In this document: piece by piece, positions 24,890 to 33,498 of the stretch
How the letters are laid out: every line of letters begins with the position of its first letter
Numbering within the stretch: the first letter of the stretch is position 1
From: Coliplasma sp045538555
GTDB taxonomy: Bacteria; Bacillota; Clostridia; Oscillospirales; CAG-382
Direction: 5' to 3'
DNA: 64,000 nucleotides
Assembly (NCBI GenBank): GCA_045538555.1
Contig: JAZSRP010000049.1
Coordinates: 62,001-126,000, forward strand
Notes under the pieces: model-generated
The model's database searches: none
What the model was told of the DNA's origin: nothing
Seen by the model: only the letters and a program-made list of their open reading frames with translations
Made by a program: the position numbers and the translations under genes

Positions 24890-25882
24890 ATGAACACTAA
24901 ACACCAAAAAAAAGTTCCCCTCATGCAGATAATCGCCGTTGTTCTCTTGTTGGTCTTTTTGGTTTCGGCTGTACTCCTGTTTGTGAACCTGTGGGAGGGC
25001 AGTCACTCCGACTATGCGGGAGATGGCAGCGGGCCTTCAACGGATATCACTCACAACGGCAAAGAGTATACTCTCCGTACCGATATTGAGACATTTTTGG
25101 TCATGGGTCTCGACAAATTTGAGGGCGCATTGGATTCCGAATCGTTCAACAACAGCCACCAAGCGGATTTTGTGATGTTGTTTGTGTTTGACAAAACCGC
25201 AAACAAATGCACCGCACTGCATATCAATCGTGATTCCATGGTTGACGTAAACATTTTGGGCGTGGCAGGTCAGCGGATCGATACGGTAAAAAAACAGCTT
25301 GCTCTTGCCTACAATCAGGGCAACGGAAAAGAAGTGAGCTGCCGCAATACCGTTGATTCGGTCTCAATGCTTTTATCCGATATCAGGATCAACCACTACA
25401 TTTCCGTGACCATGGATTCCGTGTCGGTTTTTAACGACATGGTGGGTGGTGTGGAGATCACCGTGCTGGATGATTTTTCTTCGGTAGACCCCACGTTGGT
25501 TCAGGGAGAGACGGTGACTCTGTCAGGTCCTCAGGCATTGAGATACGTGCGGAGCCGCAAGGACGTTGACGACAGCTCCAACCAGAGCCGTATGAAGCGT
25601 CAGCGCCAGTACCTCAAAGCTCTGTTTGAAAAAACAAAAGCAACTGCCCAAGATGATGACAGCTTTGTTGTGGACGCTTGCGTTGAGATGTCTGACTATA
25701 TTGTATCGGATTGTACGGTCAATCGTTTGCAGACGCTCATGGAGATGTTTTTGGCATATGAACTATCTGAGATCGTCTCTCTTGAGGGTGAGACAAAGAT
25801 GGGCAGTCAGTTTATTGAGTTCTATCCCGATCCCGCATTTGTGAAACAGCTTGTGGTCGACCTGTTTTACAAAGAAAAATAG
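24890..25882 (+). CDS. LytR-CpsA-Psr (LCP) family glycopolymer ligase
   Basis: A 330-residue membrane-anchored enzyme: one N-terminal helix (14-36), then an extracellular LCP domain. Family features: TFLVMGLDKFEG with the substrate-binding Asp, FVMLFVFDKTANKCTALHINRDS, GGVEITVLDDF, and LRYVRSRKDVDDSSNQSRMKRQRQY with the arginines that bind the pyrophosphate of the lipid carrier. LCP enzymes transfer polymers from undecaprenyl-pyrophosphate to peptidoglycan or wall protein. GGAGG precedes the ATG. Final gene of the operon. Confidence 0.92.
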   Translation: MNTKHQKKVPLMQIIAVVLLLVFLVSAVLLFVNLWEGSHSDYAGDGSGPSTDITHNGKEYTLRTDIETFLVMGLDKFEGALDSESFNNSHQADFVMLFVFDKTANKCTALHINRDSMVDVNILGVAGQRIDTVKKQLALAYNQGNGKEVSCRNTVDSVSMLLSDIRINHYISVTMDSVSVFNDMVGGVEITVLDDFSSVDPTLVQGETVTLSGPQALRYVRSRKDVDDSSNQSRMKRQRQYLKALFEKTKATAQDDDSFVVDACVEMSDYIVSDCTVNRLQTLMEMFLAYELSEIVSLEGETKMGSQFIEFYPDPAFVKQLVVDLFYKEK

Positions 25883-25921
25883 TGAATTCTGCGTTAAAAA
25901 CCAACGTCAGTGTTTAGTAAA

Positions 25922-25958
25922 TAAAAAAACTACCCGATTCTGTTTCGGGTAGTTTTTT
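25922..25958. terminator. Bidirectional terminator
   Basis: Fourteen-base perfect stem AAAAAACTACCCGA / TCGGGTAGTTTTTT, serving the LCP gene and the convergent GH3 gene. Confidence 0.88.
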
Positions 25959-25973
25959 GCTGTGTGTGATAAT

Positions 25974-28643
25974 TTAATAAATCTTTATAAAAACTACTTT
26001 TGCCAGCGGTGATGCAGAATCAAAAACAAAGTTGTTTTCCCCGGGTATCAAGGAAACCTCACAAAAATGCGATTCTGTTTTACCTTCTGTGCCGCCCACC
26101 AAAAATCCGGCTGCGCTTTTTGTGCTGATGTAAAGTGTGATGGCGGTTTGCGTGAGTACCGGAGTGTCCGAGGCAATCCCCACTTCCACAATTGCTCTCT
26201 CTCCTGCGGGTGAAACAAAAACTGCTTTTCCGTCTGTAACAGAAATAGTTGCTTTTGGCATAGAATTTTCTGTTTCTGCTTTGAGATCACGCTTGCCAAC
26301 GCCCTGCTCCTGAGCCATGAAAGAAAGTGAATCAACAGCAAACTCCAAAAGGTGAACGGCGCATTGCTGGAGCTCACCGACGGACAATTCGCCGCTTTTG
26401 AGCGCATGAGGGAGATTGTCCTCTCTGGAGGGTGCGTGAGGGCAAACCATGTATACGTCATTTTGGGCATGAACCATAGCGGCAAGATTTGTGACAGATG
26501 CAGAGCCGTCTTCGCCGCTGACTCTTGCCCACCAGTCAGACATAACAAATCCGGAAAAACCAAAATCGTTTCTCAACAGGCGTACCGTGAGATCGTAGTT
26601 TGAAGCTGCCCAGCGCCCGTTGACGGGGTTGTATGAGGTCATTACAGAACGGACAGGGCTTTCTCTGACGCAGATCTCAAAAGGTTTTGCGTATATTTCT
26701 CTTATAGCACGCTCGCTGATGACAGAGTCGGCACCATGGCGGTCTGCCTCCTGGTTGTTGGCAAGAAAATGCTTCACCGCACCGCTGACACCTGCCTCAT
26801 CAAGTCCTCTGCAGATAGCGGCCGCCATTTTTCCCGAGAGAAGGGGATCCTCAGAAAAATATTCAAAATTGCGTCCGCACAAAGGAAATCTGTGAATATT
26901 TGTGCCGGGTCCCAGCAAAATATCAACGTTGTGGCTTGCCAGCTCGCATCCACACTCAAAATACATTTTCTGTGCAAGAGAGGTGTTGAATGAAGCAGCG
27001 ATACATGTGGCGATGGGATAGGAAACACATTTTGCCTCGCTGACCATGCGAATTCCCGAAGGACCGTCAGTGCAGCAAAGGGTGGGAATCCCAAGTGCTT
27101 TTAGGGATGGTGTAACTCCGCAAAAGGCCGCTGCAGTTCCCGGTGTGACTTTGGGGCTGCTCATACCTTCGGCCCTCACCATGCAGATGAGATCATCATC
27201 GCTCATTCTTGCCACAATATCTCTCACTGTTGCCTCACCTCTTGCGACAGAGGCAAGGGTCAACCCGTCTTTTTCCACACGGGGTATCTCATCGGGAACA
27301 GGTTGAGATAGGGGCGGACGCTGAGGCACGGGGGCATATGTTCGGCTTTTGTTTGAGTTTTCAAGGCGTTCAAAAACCTCGGTGGGAGCCAGAGCGCTTT
27401 CGCAGGTTTTTACGACCAGCTCTTCGTCGATAAAAAAGTCAAATTCCTCTGTGGCATCTCTTACGTTGTCGCCCAAAAGGACGTTATATTCTCCCGGCTC
27501 AAGAAGATAGGAGTATCTGCATCCCGTTGCTCCCGAGTCATCATATGAGGCGATATCAAGGTCGCAAAATTCCATCACCGCAGTATAACTCTCTCCGGGT
27601 GAGAGAAGCGGTGTTTTGCAAAAATCCGCCAGTATGCGCGCGGGATTTCCGAGCTTTCCGCAGGGAGGAGCCACGTAGCACTGAAGCACAAATTTTCCGG
27701 TGACATCACCGACGTTTGTAACCACTGCCTGTACTTTTGTTTTTCCGTTTTTGCGATGAAAATCAATGAGACAGTATTCAAATTGAGTGTATGAAAGTCC
27801 GTATCCAAACGGGTACAAGACTTTTTCCGGAGCAAAGGTGTAAAAATATCTGTATCCGACAAAAATATCTTCTTTATAATAATTCTTGCCGGCTTTTCCG
27901 TAGTTTTCAAAAGCGGGATAATCGGACAGCTTTTCCGCAACAGTGTCCGGCATACGACCGCTGGGGGATACAACACCCATGACAATGTTTGCGGCAGCGG
28001 CTCCGCCCATCATTCCGCCCTGCCACAGCAAGAGCATGGCATCGGGATTTGCGGCTCGGAGAAAAGAAAGATCAATGATGCCGCATACGTTGAGCAAAAT
28101 AACCAGACGGTCAAAACGAGAACGCAACAGGGTCACCGTTTGTTTTTCGGCGTCAGTCAGCTCAAATCCGCCTTTTCCTGCAGGGAGCTCGCAGTCTTCA
28201 CCCGCAGTACGCGTGATGAGAAAGAAAGCAGTCTTGTTTCTCTCCGCAGCACGGGTCACAAAGCCCTCATCAAGAAACGGCTCCTGCTGACAGGAGGGAA
28301 GAGTCCAACCGTTTCCTTCATCAATGGGGAACTCATTGTTGTGATTGTTGTAAAAATCCTCAACCTCGTGGTCAAGCTTCAGTCCAAGTGAAGACAGACA
28401 GGTGAAAATATCAGGTGATTTTCTGACGTTGACATTGCCTCCCGAACCGGTACCGCTGATGAGATATTTTTTTTGCATTTTTCCAAAAAAAGCGACGTTG
28501 TCTCCTGCGGACAAGGGAAGCACGCCGTTGTTTTCAAGCAAAACAATGCCTTCCTCTGCGCCCTTTTGGGACAGAGCTTCGGCTTTTTCTTGGTCAAAGA
28601 TCTTGTTTTTCAAAAGAAAATCAAAAGCATTTTTTGTATTCAT
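25974..28643 (-). CDS. GH3 beta-glucosidase with swapped domain order
   Basis: An 889-residue cytosolic glycosidase (no signal peptide). Domain order is reversed compared with common GH3 enzymes: the alpha/beta C-domain comes first (EEGIVLLENNGVLPLS near residue 30, YFYTFAPEKVLYPFGYGLSYT about 280), a fibronectin-III-like domain follows (about 300-420), and the TIM-barrel with the nucleophile comes last (TDGPSGIRM, KHFLANNQE, FVMSDWWARV with the nucleophile Asp). This permuted form is known from ruminal Clostridia such as Ruminococcus albus and Butyrivibrio. It probably splits imported cellobiose or xylo-oligosaccharides. Start at 28643 has GAGGTG; the longer frame lacks a ribosome site. Confidence 0.92.
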   Translation of the reverse strand: MNTKNAFDFLLKNKIFDQEKAEALSQKGAEEGIVLLENNGVLPLSAGDNVAFFGKMQKKYLISGTGSGGNVNVRKSPDIFTCLSSLGLKLDHEVEDFYNNHNNEFPIDEGNGWTLPSCQQEPFLDEGFVTRAAERNKTAFFLITRTAGEDCELPAGKGGFELTDAEKQTVTLLRSRFDRLVILLNVCGIIDLSFLRAANPDAMLLLWQGGMMGGAAAANIVMGVVSPSGRMPDTVAEKLSDYPAFENYGKAGKNYYKEDIFVGYRYFYTFAPEKVLYPFGYGLSYTQFEYCLIDFHRKNGKTKVQAVVTNVGDVTGKFVLQCYVAPPCGKLGNPARILADFCKTPLLSPGESYTAVMEFCDLDIASYDDSGATGCRYSYLLEPGEYNVLLGDNVRDATEEFDFFIDEELVVKTCESALAPTEVFERLENSNKSRTYAPVPQRPPLSQPVPDEIPRVEKDGLTLASVARGEATVRDIVARMSDDDLICMVRAEGMSSPKVTPGTAAAFCGVTPSLKALGIPTLCCTDGPSGIRMVSEAKCVSYPIATCIAASFNTSLAQKMYFECGCELASHNVDILLGPGTNIHRFPLCGRNFEYFSEDPLLSGKMAAAICRGLDEAGVSGAVKHFLANNQEADRHGADSVISERAIREIYAKPFEICVRESPVRSVMTSYNPVNGRWAASNYDLTVRLLRNDFGFSGFVMSDWWARVSGEDGSASVTNLAAMVHAQNDVYMVCPHAPSREDNLPHALKSGELSVGELQQCAVHLLEFAVDSLSFMAQEQGVGKRDLKAETENSMPKATISVTDGKAVFVSPAGERAIVEVGIASDTPVLTQTAITLYISTKSAAGFLVGGTEGKTESHFCEVSLIPGENNFVFDSASPLAKVVFIKIY

Positions 28644-28666
28644 TCGATAACACCTCGCTTTTTTAC

Positions 28667-28695
28667 ATTTTATCAAAAAAATAAAGCTTGGTCAA
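28667..28695 (-). promoter_or_regulatory. Promoter of the GH3 gene
   Basis: Minus strand TTGACC (28695-28690), 17-bp spacer, TAAAAT (28672-28667). Confidence 0.75.
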
Positions 28696-28707
28696 TAAAA
28701 TTCGTGC

Positions 28708-28739
28708 AAAAAGAGCGCACCAAACATTTGGTGCGCTCT
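28708..28739 (-). terminator. Terminator of the FAD oxidoreductase gene
   Basis: Thirteen-base perfect stem AGAGCGCACCAAA / TTTGGTGCGCTCT followed by a T run on the minus strand. Confidence 0.88.
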
Positions 28740-28747
28740 CGCAAATG

Positions 28748-30304
28748 TTATTTTTGTTTTTCCTCGTGATATTCCTTTTCGGTATTCACGTTCCACACGT
28801 TGTCCTTGCTCGTTTTGCCGGTCAAAATATTGTTGACCGCCTCAAAAGAGGTGCACATGCTGTGGTCGATGTTATTGTATCTGTGCTGACCGTTTCGGCC
28901 CACACAGTACAGATTGGGTATGGTGTCCAGATAGTTGCGGAGCTTGTCCATGTGCTCATAGGTGTCAAAATAAGCGGGATATGCCTTTTTGACACGTTCT
29001 ACGTGACTGTCCAAAACCTCGCTCTCGCTTCCGATGAGACCCATGACGGTCATTTCTTTGATTGCCATACGAGCAAATTCATCATCGGTCATGGACCACA
29101 TCTCGTCGCCTTCATTGCAAAAATATTCAAGTCCGATCCATACGGTGCTGTCAATATCCTTGACCATATACGGCGACCAGTTGTTGTAGATCTGAAAACG
29201 TCCCATCTTGACGTTTCTGTCATGAACGTATACCCAGTTGTCGGGGACGATGTTGCCAATGGTTTTTGTTTTTGTCTCATTTTTCAGCAAAAGCTTGGGA
29301 ATCAGCACGCCGACTGTCATATAATCACGATAGGGCAGTCCCTTTGCGATGTCTGCAAATTCTGCGGGTACGTCATTCATGCCGGCCACCAGATCCTTGA
29401 CGGGCATAGAAGAAATGACAATGTCACCCTCCATCAGGTTTTCAACGCCGTCCTTTTCGTATACAACGCCGGTAATATTGTTGGAGGAATCCTTGTTGAG
29501 CCGTACCACCTTTGCGTTTTTCAGGATAGTTCCGCCCATTGACACAAAATCCTGTGCAGTCAGCTCCCACAGCTGACCGGGTCCGAGCTTGGGATAAGCA
29601 AACTCCTCTATCAACGATGTCTCTACCTTGCGGTTTTTTTTGTTAAACATTTTCCCAAAAATGTCCTTCAAAACCGCTTTGATAGAGAGTCCCTTTACGC
29701 GCTGTGCTCCCCATTCGGGAGAAATCTCGCTTGGGTGCCTGCCCCAAAGATTCTCTGTGTAGTTTTCAAAAAACATTGAGTAGAGCTTTTTGCCAAACCT
29801 GTTGATATAAAAATCCTCAAGTGACTTTTCCTTGCGCTTGAAGATCGCACTTTTGAGATAACTGAATCCCACCACGATGGTAGTTCCAAACCCCATGTTT
29901 TTGATAGTGTCAAATTTCAGCGATACAGGGTAATCAAAGAATTTGCTGTTAAAAAATATGCGTGACAGACGGTTGCGTCTGAGCATAACTCTGTCCTCGG
30001 TCTCGGGATCGGGTCCGTTTTCAAAAACCGTGGAGGTTCTGCCAAGCAATACGTCGTCGTATGGAAGCGCACCCTGTGCAGGGAGCATCTTTTCCCACCA
30101 CAGGTTCACCTCCGGCACCTTGGAAAAGAATCTGTGACCGCCCATATCCATGCGGTTTCCCTTGTAGTTGACGGTGCGGGATATGCCGCCAAAGCAGTCA
30201 CTCTCCTCCAGTACAACCACATCGTATTGATCGGATCTGCTCTTCAGTTCGTATGCGGCGGTAAGCCCTGCGGGACCTGCGCCGATGATAATAATTTTTT
30301 TCAT
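28748..30304 (-). CDS. FAD-dependent amine oxidase/UDP-galactopyranose mutase-like oxidoreductase
   Basis: A 518-residue flavoprotein. The N-terminus has the dinucleotide motif IIIGAGPAGLTAAYEL, then LEESDCFGGISRT and DMGGHRFFSK, as in NAD(P)/FAD proteins annotated as protoporphyrinogen-oxidase or UDP-galactopyranose-mutase-like. The C-terminal GRNGQHRYNNIDHSMCT closes the FAD site. Such proteins often act in nucleotide-sugar or cell-envelope pathways; the reaction here is not known. The start at 30304 is required by the FAD motif but has no good ribosome site next to it: AAAGGGG lies about 27 bases upstream, with a 6-bp hairpin (GCAGGC/GCCTGC) between. Confidence 0.85.
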   Translation of the reverse strand: MKKIIIIGAGPAGLTAAYELKSRSDQYDVVVLEESDCFGGISRTVNYKGNRMDMGGHRFFSKVPEVNLWWEKMLPAQGALPYDDVLLGRTSTVFENGPDPETEDRVMLRRNRLSRIFFNSKFFDYPVSLKFDTIKNMGFGTTIVVGFSYLKSAIFKRKEKSLEDFYINRFGKKLYSMFFENYTENLWGRHPSEISPEWGAQRVKGLSIKAVLKDIFGKMFNKKNRKVETSLIEEFAYPKLGPGQLWELTAQDFVSMGGTILKNAKVVRLNKDSSNNITGVVYEKDGVENLMEGDIVISSMPVKDLVAGMNDVPAEFADIAKGLPYRDYMTVGVLIPKLLLKNETKTKTIGNIVPDNWVYVHDRNVKMGRFQIYNNWSPYMVKDIDSTVWIGLEYFCNEGDEMWSMTDDEFARMAIKEMTVMGLIGSESEVLDSHVERVKKAYPAYFDTYEHMDKLRNYLDTIPNLYCVGRNGQHRYNNIDHSMCTSFEAVNNILTGKTSKDNVWNVNTEKEYHEEKQK

Positions 30305-30383
30305 CCAATTACAAGCAGGCGTCTGCCTGCAACCCCTTTCGACAAAAAGCGTATTGCCGTATCCAAGCTTTGAGTATACTTGT

Positions 30384-30412
30384 ATCATACCACAAAATGC
30401 GTGCAAAATCAA
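30384..30412 (-). promoter_or_regulatory. Promoter of the FAD oxidoreductase gene
   Basis: Minus strand TTGATT (30412-30407), 17-bp spacer, TATGAT (30389-30384), located after the stop of the LuxR-type gene. Confidence 0.65.
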
Positions 30413-30440
30413 CCCAATAAACTCCTGCGGAAAAAAGTAT

Positions 30441-31526
30441 TTATTTGTTGAGTTTTTCAAAAATCTCGCACAGCTGTTTTCGGGATGAAACACCGAGCTT
30501 TCCGTAAATGTTTTTGTTGTGAAATTTCAGTGTGTTTTCTTTGATGTTCAGCTCAGCCATGATTTCTTTTGTAGATTTGCCTTGAATATAATAATTAAAA
30601 ATAATTCTTTCGGTGAGTGTCAGCTCACTGATTCCCGCTTCAAACTGAAGTTCTTTTTCGGTCAAAGTATTATTATTGCTCACGCCCGGCATTTCGTGAA
30701 TGTGAGAATCCTTGAGTGTATCTGCGGCAGTCAGCTGGGATTGGTGTGAGTCGGTGGCGGGCATGGGTGTTTTTGGCTGCTGTACCGAAACTACCAGATC
30801 AATCCCCAGCAAAAACATTTCGCTGATTATGTACGAGACCGACAGCATTTCAAAATCCATGCTGACCATTTGCTCAATAAACCATACACCGATGTTAACA
30901 AAAACAGCGGCAGCAATTATGACGGCGTGCTCGTGGGAGTGGAACAGCTTTTTCTTTGCGGAATAAGCAATGGCACAAAGCATTGATGAAAAAAGGAACA
31001 GCAAATAGAAAAGATATATGACGTGCCAGCTGCCATAGATCTTTCTCAGAACCGTTGAACCGTTTACGAATTCAAGAAAAACTTGTTTGTAATAAATATC
31101 CGAGTATCCCGGGGAAGCGGCAATTAGAAAAATAACAATTCCCAGTGAAACAAAAACATACGGAATCCATTTTTTGTAACCGATTCTCGTAACCCGAAGT
31201 ACAATAAAAAGCATAGAGATAGGCAGGAATACCGACCCGAGATAAGAGACGCGGTTTGCGGTCAGAGCGCCTTCTATCGTGGAGGAGATCGACAAAACGT
31301 AGTATCCGGTATTTACCACAAGCACCGAAAGAAAAAGCACAAAGAACCAAGCATCAAATTTTCGTGCCAAAAAGCAGTAACAAACCAACATAAAAAAGGA
31401 CAGTATCGCCATAGCGGCATAAACGGTGGAGATACTTGCGGTTTTGTCGGAGAAGGTACTGCACCCTCCCAAAAAAGCGCACAGGATCACAATAAACCCC
31501 ATTGCAAAAGCTCTCAAACTTTTCAA
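30441..31526 (-). CDS. Membrane-bound LuxR-type transcriptional regulator
   Basis: A 361-residue protein with seven to eight hydrophobic helices in residues 1-240, like the 7TM sensor region of some histidine kinases, a polar linker, and a C-terminal LuxR/GerE helix-turn-helix (about 295-360: LTLTERIIFNYYIQGKSTKEI, then ENTLKFHNKNIYGKLGV). It lacks kinase and receiver domains, so it is a one-component membrane regulator. The start is TTG at 31526 with GAGG eight bases upstream. A long leader with six CCACAC hexamers precedes it, suggesting self-regulation. Signal and targets are unknown. Confidence 0.82.
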   Translation of the reverse strand: MKSLRAFAMGFIVILCAFLGGCSTFSDKTASISTVYAAMAILSFFMLVCYCFLARKFDAWFFVLFLSVLVVNTGYYVLSISSTIEGALTANRVSYLGSVFLPISMLFIVLRVTRIGYKKWIPYVFVSLGIVIFLIAASPGYSDIYYKQVFLEFVNGSTVLRKIYGSWHVIYLFYLLFLFSSMLCAIAYSAKKKLFHSHEHAVIIAAAVFVNIGVWFIEQMVSMDFEMLSVSYIISEMFLLGIDLVVSVQQPKTPMPATDSHQSQLTAADTLKDSHIHEMPGVSNNNTLTEKELQFEAGISELTLTERIIFNYYIQGKSTKEIMAELNIKENTLKFHNKNIYGKLGVSSRKQLCEIFEKLNK

Positions 31527-31585
31527 ATCAATACCTCAAAAAACAAAGTTGTGATTGCTATCAAAAAAGCAAAAACAACATCAAG

Positions 31586-31734
31586 CCACACCGGTTCCCA
31601 CACCAAAAAGGGCAAAAACATCGTGCATCCCACACTTTTTATCAAAAAAGTGTGGTGACATCGGCTCAAAAAACGGTTATTATAAAAGTGTGGTATCGTA
31701 GGGATATTTTATGCTTGAACACAAAAATCCACAC
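31586..31734. promoter_or_regulatory. Cluster of six CCACAC/GTGTGG hexamers in the LuxR-type gene leader
   Basis: CCACAC on the + strand at 31586, 31598, 31630 and 31729, and its complement at 31650 and 31688. The pair at 31630/31650 forms a hairpin (CCACACTTTTT / AAAAAAGTGTGG). All lie downstream of the predicted transcription start near 31734. This gene-free stretch (31527-31869) otherwise holds only the minus promoter and the ribosome site of the next + gene. Confidence 0.55.
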
Positions 31735-31740
31735 AAAACA

Positions 31741-31768
31741 ATTATATCACTGTTTTGTGTTTTGTCAA
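31741..31768 (-). promoter_or_regulatory. Promoter of the LuxR-type regulator gene
   Basis: Minus strand TTGACA (31768-31763), 16-bp spacer, TATAAT (31746-31741). It gives a leader of about 200 bases. Confidence 0.75.
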
Positions 31769-31869
31769 TATTTGCAATTTACAATTTGTACACAAAAAAA
31801 CAAAAAAAACATAAAAACAATAATTTACAATAAAACAAATCAACTTTTATCATTTGGGAGGAGACCAAA

Positions 31870-32325
31870 ATGAGTTTTGTAGGAAACTGGAAATTTCATT
31901 CCATCGCCACGATGAACGATGACGGAGTGGTGTATTTAACAGCACAGGAGTATCTTGACAGCACTATGCCTTATATTGATGAAAACGATGAAGAAGCGGT
32001 GGCGGACGAGCTCAAGGAACGCCGCGGCATGATCAATATGAAACTGAAGGTATGTGACGACGGCAAGCTGTATTGCCTGATGCCCCTTCCCGAGGGAGTA
32101 ACTCAGGAGGAGGTTGATGCGGCTGTCAAGGAAGGCCAGATCACACTCATGGACGGAATGATATGCGGCGAGCCAATGGAGTGGGAGGACCGTGACGGTC
32201 AGCTTTGGTTCAACAGCGGCATTGAGGGTGAGTTCATGGGAGAAAAGGCAGACCCCTGGCTCAATGCTTCACAGGATGAGGGATTTGTCACTTTCATGAC
32301 AACAAGGTTTGTAAAAGAAGATTGA
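31870..32325 (+). CDS. Small cytosolic protein of unknown function
   Basis: A 151-residue acidic protein with no signal peptide or membrane helix. It opens SFVGNWKFHSIATMND and has alternating strands (LKVCDDGKLYCLMPLP, QLWFNSGIEGEF), ending FVTFMTTRFVKED; the GxW start and strand pattern suggest a small lipocalin-like beta-barrel, which is a guess. GGGAGGAG precedes the ATG. It lies 50 bp before a second unknown gene on the same strand, and the third gene of the trio also has an IIGSW start, so the first and third may be distant relatives. Confidence 0.7.
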   Translation: MSFVGNWKFHSIATMNDDGVVYLTAQEYLDSTMPYIDENDEEAVADELKERRGMINMKLKVCDDGKLYCLMPLPEGVTQEEVDAAVKEGQITLMDGMICGEPMEWEDRDGQLWFNSGIEGEFMGEKADPWLNASQDEGFVTFMTTRFVKED

Positions 32326-32375
32326 GTATTTTTTCACACTTGTTCATAAAAAAATCTTATTAAAAGGAGATAGAA

Positions 32376-32975
32376 ATGGGACTTTTTGATTCATTGAAAA
32401 ATATGGCAGTCAACATTGTAAAAAAAGAGGCAAGAGAAGCAGTCAACGATGCTGTCAAGAATGTCGGAAAGGGCAAGAACCGTTCAGAGAGCTTTTCTTT
32501 TGCCGCGCTTCCCGCAAACCTTGCGGAGATGCAGCAGCTTCCCGAGGCAAAGCTTGACTCTGCGTTCAAAACAACCGCACTTGTTATGGCGGCGCTTTGC
32601 CGTTATCCCGATGATCCCGATGCGGCAATTGAGATGCTCAACTGGCTCAAGGGCCCCGAGGATCTCAGCACCTATGAAAAGGGCTTTATCAAAGAGCGTC
32701 TTACAAAAATGAAGTACATCCCCCTTTCTTATTTCAAGGGTGCAACTCCCGAGAACGGATACGTTCCCTCTGTACCCTACACCATCAGCGTGTACGAGAA
32801 TCCCTATTCCTTTGACAACGACGGCTGGGCAACCATGTGGGTTGAGAGCAGCGGAGCAGATAACAAGAGACAGATCAAGCTTCGTCAAAAGAAATCCACC
32901 AACCAATGGTTCCTCAATGATATCCAGTGCCTGTCAGAGATCCGCATCCCTGTGGCAGAGGATGTCTGGGCATAA
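32376..32975 (+). CDS. Conserved cytosolic protein of unknown function
   Basis: A 199-residue protein. Residues 1-35 form an amphipathic basic helix (MGLFDSLKNMAVNIVKKEAREAV), followed by a helical domain (50-120) and a C-terminal all-beta part with YTISVYENPYSFDNDGWATMW, KRQIKLRQKKSTNQWFLND, and a final RIPVAEDVWA. I do not recognise a functional family. AAGGAG precedes the ATG. It is the middle gene of three small genes on the same strand and may bind membranes through its first helix; that is inference. Confidence 0.75.
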   Translation: MGLFDSLKNMAVNIVKKEAREAVNDAVKNVGKGKNRSESFSFAALPANLAEMQQLPEAKLDSAFKTTALVMAALCRYPDDPDAAIEMLNWLKGPEDLSTYEKGFIKERLTKMKYIPLSYFKGATPENGYVPSVPYTISVYENPYSFDNDGWATMWVESSGADNKRQIKLRQKKSTNQWFLNDIQCLSEIRIPVAEDVWA

Positions 32976-32992
32976 GGTATTTAGTACTTCGA

Positions 32993-33265
32993 ATGGAACA
33001 CACAAGCATTATCGGTTCTTGGGAAGCGGAGTCCTGGCAGGGAGCGATCTATACCTTTGAAACAAACGGAAGAGGTGCATATACCTTTTGGGGAGCGTCA
33101 AAGGGCTTTTCTTACAAGGATGACGGCACTGCGGTAGAATTGCAGTATGACGGCGATTTTATGGCAAGTATACACAAATACAGGATCGAGGATTCAAAGC
33201 TGATCATTGATGACAGCTTTGGAATGCCCGTGACCTATTTGCGGATCTTTCCCACGGATTGCTGA
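32993..33265 (+). CDS. Small lipocalin-like (DUF5640-type) protein
   Basis: A 90-residue protein starting MEHTSIIGSWEAESWQGA, then YTFETNGRGAYTFWG, VELQYDGDFMAS, KYRIEDSKLIIDD and VTYLRI. The GSWE start and repeated F(E/D)xNGxGxY strands resemble the DUF5640/lipocalin-like family, but here with no signal peptide or lipobox. Start at 32993 removes an unlikely 22-residue extension that would overlap the previous gene; the ribosome site AAGG is 15 bases away, so translation may depend on coupling to the gene 17 bp upstream. Confidence 0.65.
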   Translation: MEHTSIIGSWEAESWQGAIYTFETNGRGAYTFWGASKGFSYKDDGTAVELQYDGDFMASIHKYRIEDSKLIIDDSFGMPVTYLRIFPTDC

Positions 33266-33288
33266 ACCGTACAAAAACAGAATCACAA

Positions 33289-33329
33289 AAACCTGTTGTT
33301 TTGACCTTGTCAAACAACGGGTTTTTTGT
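33289..33329 (+). terminator. Terminator of the small-gene trio
   Basis: Stem AACCTGTTGTTTTGA / TCAAACAACGGGTT with small mismatches, followed by six T. Confidence 0.75.
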
Positions 33330-33431
33330 GTGAAAAGTAAAAATGACCGTTAGGGTATTGGACATTTTGACCAAACAATTAAAAAAAGCTTTGCTCGCTA
33401 TGTTACTTTCGGAAAAAATGCAAAACCCCTA

Positions 33432-33460
33432 TTGTTTTTTTGAAAAAACGGGAGTAAAAT
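33432..33460 (+). promoter_or_regulatory. Probable promoter of the SulP gene
   Basis: TTGTTT (33432-33437), 17-bp spacer, TAAAAT (33455-33460), 39 bp before the ATG. Confidence 0.5.
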
Positions 33461-33498
33461 ACGTCGCTCAAATCAATTTGGCAAGGAAAAGGGAAGAC

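Noticed and set aside
28688..29542. 284-codon open frame on the + strand
   Set aside because: Antisense to the FAD oxidoreductase and starting across a terminator; its sequence has no family features.
31824..31853. TTTACA-18-TATCAT as promoter of the gene at 31870
   Set aside because: The predicted start would fall inside the ribosome site.
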